55,225 bases of DNA. Origin: an uncultured Collinsella sp. GTDB taxonomy: Bacteria; Actinomycetota; Coriobacteriia; Coriobacteriales; Coriobacteriaceae. The position numbers and the translations under genes were made by a program. Position 1 is the first letter of the stretch, and every line of letters begins with the position of its first letter. The DNA lies in NCBI GenBank assembly GCA_900539035.1, contig UQAU01000012.1:1-55225 (forward strand), in the 5' to 3' direction. Positions 51,568-55,225 of the stretch are shown piece after piece. The notes under the pieces were generated by a model, which saw only the letters and a program-made list of their open reading frames with translations, was not told where the DNA came from and made no database searches.

Positions 51568-51644
51568 GCGGCGTTACCTCAGCTGGATAGAGGGTCTGAC
51601 TACGAATCAGAACGTCATAGGTTCGAATCCTATACGCCGCACCA
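51568..51644 (+). tRNA. tRNA-Arg (ACG)
   Basis: A 77-nt cloverleaf: acceptor GCGGCGT/ACGCCGC, anticodon loop CTACGAA (ACG), T-loop TTCGAAT and encoded CCA. A34 is presumably read as inosine. TTGACT (51527) and TTTATA-type bases near 51551 form its promoter. Its 3' end is duplicated 190 bp downstream. Confidence 0.96.
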
Positions 51645-51873
51645 TTTGAACTTAAAGCCTCCGGCAACGGGGGCTTTTCTTTTACGTAAGCACTGCATGG
51701 ATTCGAACCTCGGTCGAGGCGCGGGCGTAAAGAAAACGCGGAGCGTTTTTAGCCCGCGGGCGAGCGCGCCGGCAGGCGGGCGAAGCCGGTGCGGATCCGC
51801 GCGGCGGATGCGCGGAATCCTATACGCCGCACCATTTGAGATTAAAGCTCCTGGCAACGGGGGCTTTTCTTTT
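51625..51873. repeat. tRNA-linked element B: direct repeats of the tRNA-Arg 3' end around a shared core
   Basis: The tRNA-Arg 3' end with its terminator (51625-51683) recurs at 51815-51873, with about five differences in 59 bp. Between them lie an antisense T-arm copy (GGATTCGAACCT, 51699-51710) and the GC-rich core (about 51723-51814) shared with the tRNA-Leu element. The first 29 nt of the core are identical. The stem GCGGGC/GCCCGC flanks the AAAACGC hairpin here. The first terminator is AAGCC-t-CC / GG-g-GGCTT with TTTTC near 51654-51683. No protein is encoded. Confidence 0.85.
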
Positions 51874-51997
51874 GCGCTAGCTTGAGTGCTTTTGTCCAAA
51901 GGAACGATTTCCTGTCGACTCGTGTAAGATTCCGAGTAGATGTCGCGACTTATTCGCGACCACTCCTTCTTCAAGCGACCGATCAGGGTGATATTTC

Positions 51998-54439
51998 GTG
52001 GCAGAGCGTCCGACATACAAGCTCAGGTTTCTCGATCCCAAGAAGCGCTTTTCGGCGATGCCCGAGCAGCCTGCGGGACGCTCATATGGCGTGGTCTGGA
52101 AACTCTTTGGCGAGGACCAGCATGAATCTTGTTATGTCGTCGAGTTCGTTGGCAAAAGTCATGTGTCGCTTTTGGGCTACGTAAGCGTTTCGGGTGAGGT
52201 GTACAAGGTGGACCGCCCCGTCAGCGAGGCTCCGCTGCCCAACGATCCCGACATGGAACTGGTCCTTGACGAGTCGGATTCCAGTATTGGTGAGATTATG
52301 GTAAGGGAAGCCAACGGTGCAATGCGCGCGTGTACGCAAACTGCCGGCTCTCCCGAAGGCCCCATGCGCGAGCAGTCCGACCACGAGACATGGAATTCGA
52401 CTCGCGCCCTTCCTTACGGCGAGTTCATGGCCTCGATGTTCTTGCGCTACGTGATATTTGCCAACTCCGAAAGCGCTATTGCGAACACGGCGGGCGTCGA
52501 CGGTCTCGATGCGGACATGCAAAACGTTGTCGACAAGATCAAGCTCGTAAAGTTGTCCGAGCCGGTCGAGGTGTTTTTGGGCTTTAACACGGCACCGCTC
52601 CCCGATGCTATCGAGACGCTGCTTTACCGCGTTGACCATGCCGAGAATCCGAGCGGTATCGAGCGCTATGCCGCCGTCCTTATGAGCGAAATTGACTTGC
52701 CCCGCCTGCGCACCATCGCTGCCAAGTCCGAGATGAGCCTGGCTCGCATTGATCGCTCAAAGATCTTCTATCTCAATTTTGATCGTAGCCTGTTGGACCA
52801 GGACGAGATTGACATGCTGCTTGCCATCGAGTGCCGTCTCAACCGCCTCTCCGGCATCCTTGAGCGCATCGGGGCCGGATTGGTCCCTGCGGCATCCTCG
52901 CCGAGCCTTGAGGGCTGCGCGCTCTTTGATGCGTGGCATATCGCCAAGACGACCAACGATGTTCCCCGACTGCTCGATACGGCTTCGAGCGATAACCCGT
53001 GGGCCAAGCCGGGAACGGTTTCGTGCCAGCCGGGCGGCGAGTGGGACGTGCGCACGCGTTTTGCGCGAATCGTTGAGGCGCTCAACGTGGTCACGCGGCT
53101 CGACTATACCTATCGGGCAAACGTTGCCGAGGGGATTATGCTCGTTCGGTTTGGGCAGTCTGTCGTTGATGCCATGCCGCAACGTGAATACGACGCTCAG
53201 GATGACGCCTGGCGCGAGCTGGACGAGGACACGCGCGCGATCTGGGCCGCGGAGCACGATGCACGCGTGGCACTCACGCTTGCGGCAGCGTGTTTTGCCG
53301 CGGGCACCTGCATCACGCGCTGCTATGTGCAGATTGCTGCTCCCGACAGTGAGCAGGGTGAGCGCGTTGTCGCAACGTATTTCTTTGGGCGCGCGGCTTA
53401 TCTGGCCGATTGCGTGCCTGTCGCTAAGGATCTTGAGAGCATGGACATGGACGATATGCCGTGCAAGCGTGTGCTTGAGGCGTATGAGTCAACCGCTCCG
53501 GAGACGATTGAGCCTGCGGAGGTTCATGCTCGTCCGCGTGATGACCATCGCACGCTGCCGCCGGCGCTGCGCGATCTGCTGCTTGCCGATACGGCGGACG
53601 AGTTGGAGGTCATGGAAGAGGACGACGACCCATACGTGGCCCGTGTTGTTGAATTGCGCGAGCAGACAAAAGTCGACCGTACAGGTGCTTTTGAAGGCTT
53701 TTCCCGTCTTGTCGAGGAGTTGGAGGCTAAGTGCGCCGTCGCCGAGCTTTTGGCGACAGGTCCGGTTCAAACGCAGTTTTGCGATAACCAGCTGGTGCGC
53801 ATGGTGCTACCGGTGTTGGAAGAAGACCGCTCTGTGCGGATCCTTCGTGCGCCCGATGCGCTGTACTTTGCCCAGCACGAGATCTGCAGCTTTTACGCCG
53901 AGCAAGAGGACTTTGAACGAGCACTGCCCGAGGTGCGCCATCTTTACGATCTGGCGCGCTCGTCCATGCAATCGCACTTTGCGCTCATCAACGTGCTTGC
54001 GCGTCTGGAGCGCTTTGACGAGATTATCGAGGTGGCGCGCCACGGCCTACGTATTGCCAGCGATCGTTCTGCAATTGGCTACCTGTTCTATCGCTTGGCG
54101 TTTGCCTATTGGAATTGCGATCAGCTCGACCTGGCGCTGGCTTGTTACCGTCTAGTGCCGCGCGGCGAGGAGTCGGGCAGTAGCGCGCTGGAAGAAATGC
54201 AGGGCCTTATGAACGAGATGGGCGTCAGCGAGCCTCCGACGTTCGAGGAAGCGGTCGAGACCATCCGCAAGGCTGGACTTGAGCTGCCGCCAGTGTCCGC
54301 TGTGACGAATCAGCTGGCAGATGCCGCTGTTCAACTGGTCGACAACGGCTTCTTTTTCCTGGCACGCGGTTGCATCTTCCAAATGTGGCGCACCATGGGC
54401 AACGACGAGCTCGGCTCCCTCAACCGCTCGCTGGGGTAG
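51998..54439 (+). CDS. Large TPR-type hypothetical protein
   Basis: An 813-residue soluble protein with no membrane segment. The region from about residue 600 on is helical with TPR-like pairs (FYAEQEDFERALPEVRHLYD, RFDEIIEVARHG, AYWNCDQLDLALACYRLV). The N-terminal 500 residues show a mixed fold that I do not recognise. The start is GTG 51998 with CAGGGTG upstream. It lies between two tRNA genes in an otherwise housekeeping region. It is probably a scaffold or interaction protein, but the partner is unknown. Confidence 0.75.
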   Translation: MAERPTYKLRFLDPKKRFSAMPEQPAGRSYGVVWKLFGEDQHESCYVVEFVGKSHVSLLGYVSVSGEVYKVDRPVSEAPLPNDPDMELVLDESDSSIGEIMVREANGAMRACTQTAGSPEGPMREQSDHETWNSTRALPYGEFMASMFLRYVIFANSESAIANTAGVDGLDADMQNVVDKIKLVKLSEPVEVFLGFNTAPLPDAIETLLYRVDHAENPSGIERYAAVLMSEIDLPRLRTIAAKSEMSLARIDRSKIFYLNFDRSLLDQDEIDMLLAIECRLNRLSGILERIGAGLVPAASSPSLEGCALFDAWHIAKTTNDVPRLLDTASSDNPWAKPGTVSCQPGGEWDVRTRFARIVEALNVVTRLDYTYRANVAEGIMLVRFGQSVVDAMPQREYDAQDDAWRELDEDTRAIWAAEHDARVALTLAAACFAAGTCITRCYVQIAAPDSEQGERVVATYFFGRAAYLADCVPVAKDLESMDMDDMPCKRVLEAYESTAPETIEPAEVHARPRDDHRTLPPALRDLLLADTADELEVMEEDDDPYVARVVELREQTKVDRTGAFEGFSRLVEELEAKCAVAELLATGPVQTQFCDNQLVRMVLPVLEEDRSVRILRAPDALYFAQHEICSFYAEQEDFERALPEVRHLYDLARSSMQSHFALINVLARLERFDEIIEVARHGLRIASDRSAIGYLFYRLAFAYWNCDQLDLALACYRLVPRGEESGSSALEEMQGLMNEMGVSEPPTFEEAVETIRKAGLELPPVSAVTNQLADAAVQLVDNGFFFLARGCIFQMWRTMGNDELGSLNRSLG

Positions 54440-54488
54440 GCGAAGCTTCCAAGGAGGAAAGGATGCTAGGCAATTAGAAAATTTCCTC

Positions 54489-54517
54489 TTGCCCATCCTT
54501 GGCTGTTTGGTTACTAT
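54489..54517 (+). promoter_or_regulatory. Promoter of tRNA-Ser
   Basis: TTGCCC (54489-54494) and TACTAT (54512-54517) have a 17-bp spacer, 14 bp before the tRNA. Confidence 0.75.
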
Positions 54518-54531
54518 AGAACGGCTGTTAC

Positions 54532-54622
54532 GGAGAGCTGACCGAGAGGCCGAAGGTGCTCGCCTGCTAAGCGAGTATGCCCCAAAAGGGCATCTGGGGT
54601 TCGAATCCCCAGCTCTCCGCCA
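54532..54622 (+). tRNA. tRNA-Ser (GCT)
   Basis: A 91-nt class II tRNA: acceptor GGAGAGC/GCTCTCC, anticodon GCT in CTGCTAA, a long variable arm, T-loop TTCGAAT, discriminator G and encoded CCA. Confidence 0.96.
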
Positions 54623-54636
54623 GTAAGACTTTAAAG

Positions 54637-54662
54637 AAGGGTTCCGAAAGGGGCCCTTTTTT
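54637..54662 (+). terminator. Terminator of tRNA-Ser
   Basis: AAGGGTTCC-gaaa-GGGGCCCTT (two G-T pairs) is followed by TTTT. Confidence 0.82.
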
Positions 54663-54676
54663 AGTTGAACCACGTT

Positions 54677-54694
54677 AGCTGGGGATTCGAACCC
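54677..54694. repeat. Antisense copy of the tRNA-Ser T-arm
   Basis: AGCTGGGGATTCGAACCC is the exact 18-nt reverse complement of tRNA-Ser positions 54597-54614. It lies 15 bp past the terminator. Shorter 12-nt equivalents stand behind tRNA-Leu and tRNA-Arg. Confidence 0.7.
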
Positions 54695-54696
54695 TC

Positions 54697-54725
54697 AAAA
54701 AAAGAGGCATCCTTTCGGACGCCTC
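54697..54725 (-). terminator. Terminator of the D-Ala-D-Ala carboxypeptidase gene
   Basis: Minus-strand GAGGCGTCC-gaaa-GGATGCCTC is followed by seven T residues. Confidence 0.85.
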
Positions 54726-54753
54726 CTTTCAGTGGGCTGATTATTCTTGCGCT

Positions 54754-55225
54754 CTACACCTCAGGAGCCTTGGCGACGGTCTCGCTCTCTGCCGCAAGTG
54801 GGCGGTTGTCGATGCGGCGGCCCAAGCGATCGAGCTTCACGAGCAGCCATTCAATGGGATTCGGCCCCGAGCCTTCCTCGTCGGCAACCAAATCCACGAC
54901 GGCAATCTTGGTGCCATCCTGCTTGAGTGTAACGCTGCCTACCTTGTCGCCCACATGCACCGTGCCCGAAAGATCGTCGTAGCTAACCTTTTCGGTCACC
55001 TCGCCGGCAAGAGAAAACACGGTCGCTTGCGCCGTGGGATCGGCGAGCGTGGCGTCGATTGTCTTATCCGTCCAGTCGGTTTGACTAATGCGCGCCATAA
55101 GCGGGTTGCCGTTGGCGGTCTTTTCTTGCGTGTTGGCGATTGCGACCGTCACCTTGTGGTCGTAGTACCAGTTGGCAAGGGTGGCGGTATCGGTAAAGCG
55201 CTGATCGGTGGTGGTGGAGTTCAAA
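54754..55225 (-). CDS. D-alanyl-D-alanine carboxypeptidase, C-terminal part (5' end outside window)
   Basis: About 157 residues are visible, with the start beyond the window edge. NSTTTDQRFTDTATLANWYY is the end of the penicillin-binding catalytic domain. The following beta-rich part (KVGSVTLKQDGTKIAVVDLV) resembles the PBP5 C-terminal domain. A short acidic/basic tail without an obvious amphipathic membrane anchor ends the protein. The family trims stem peptides in peptidoglycan outside the membrane. It is convergent with tRNA-Ser. Confidence 0.75.
   Translation of the reverse strand, partial: LNSTTTDQRFTDTATLANWYYDHKVTVAIANTQEKTANGNPLMARISQTDWTDKTIDATLADPTAQATVFSLAGEVTEKVSYDDLSGTVHVGDKVGSVTLKQDGTKIAVVDLVADEEGSGPNPIEWLLVKLDRLGRRIDNRPLAAESETVAKAPEV

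Noticed and set aside
51676..51885. Short frame reading through the tRNA-Arg element (begins MDSNLGRGAG)
   Set aside because: It translates the antisense T-arm and core repeat; such frames are a known artefact next to tRNAs.
54152..54673. Minus-strand frame through tRNA-Ser (contains GDSNPR)
   Set aside because: Translation of the tRNA in antisense, not a protein.

Overview
The window looks like a chromosome segment of a high-GC Gram-positive gut anaerobe of the class Coriobacteriia, most probably Collinsella. This is an inference from base composition, codon use, a T-box leader on pheS, a Tad (Flp) pilus operon and the general protein style. No 16S gene is present to prove it. Most of the window is ordinary housekeeping sequence with short intergenic gaps. 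Between the genes lie several families of palindromic or tRNA-linked repeats.

Layout. 1-4300: the end of a YbaK-type deacylase, a truncated priA start, an M16C zinc protease (minus strand) and a 600-bp repeat-rich gap. 4305-8500: accessory genes, namely an N-terminally shortened ATP-binding regulator, an HNH nuclease and small hypothetical proteins. 8744-14051: tRNA-Val, an EamA transporter, a DUF4012 membrane protein and a frameshifted glmM. 14188-19989: an M32 carboxypeptidase, then a phenylalanine T-box leader with pheS and pheT. 20114-22948: an ECF metal-uptake operon (cbiM-cbiQ-cbiO) behind a NikR-like operator. 23028-30091: a phospholipase-like protein, pyruvate kinase, a Ca2+-type P-type ATPase with an unusually structured leader, and rsgA.

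30344-39949 is a near-complete Tad pilus operon with tightly overlapping genes: cpaB, tadZ, tadA, tadB, tadC, flp, several prepilin-like or TadE/TadG-like proteins and a DUF192 protein. No prepilin peptidase is in view. 40009-40559 is a small toxin-antitoxin-like pair with a palindrome in its promoter. 40623-46535 holds tRNA-Phe, a GH5-like protein lacking the usual acid/base residue, rsmI, metG, rsmA and tatD. 46579-55225 holds tRNA-Leu, an SPFH protein, rlmH, proC, a 57-residue membrane protein, serS, tRNA-Arg, a TPR protein, tRNA-Ser and the end of a D-Ala-D-Ala carboxypeptidase.

The most unusual signals are three. (1) A shared core of about 92 bp sits directly behind tRNA-Leu and tRNA-Arg. 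In each case it is bracketed by a direct duplication of about 60 bp of that tRNA's own 3' end and terminator. (2) A short antisense copy of the cognate T-arm lies just past the terminator of three tRNAs (Leu, Arg, Ser). (3) The P-type ATPase leader combines a hairpin, a 7-bp loop pseudoknot and a long helix that buries the ribosome binding site, and it looks like an undescribed translational riboswitch. Several broken genes (priA, glmM, the AlbA-less regulator) should be checked against raw reads and related strains.
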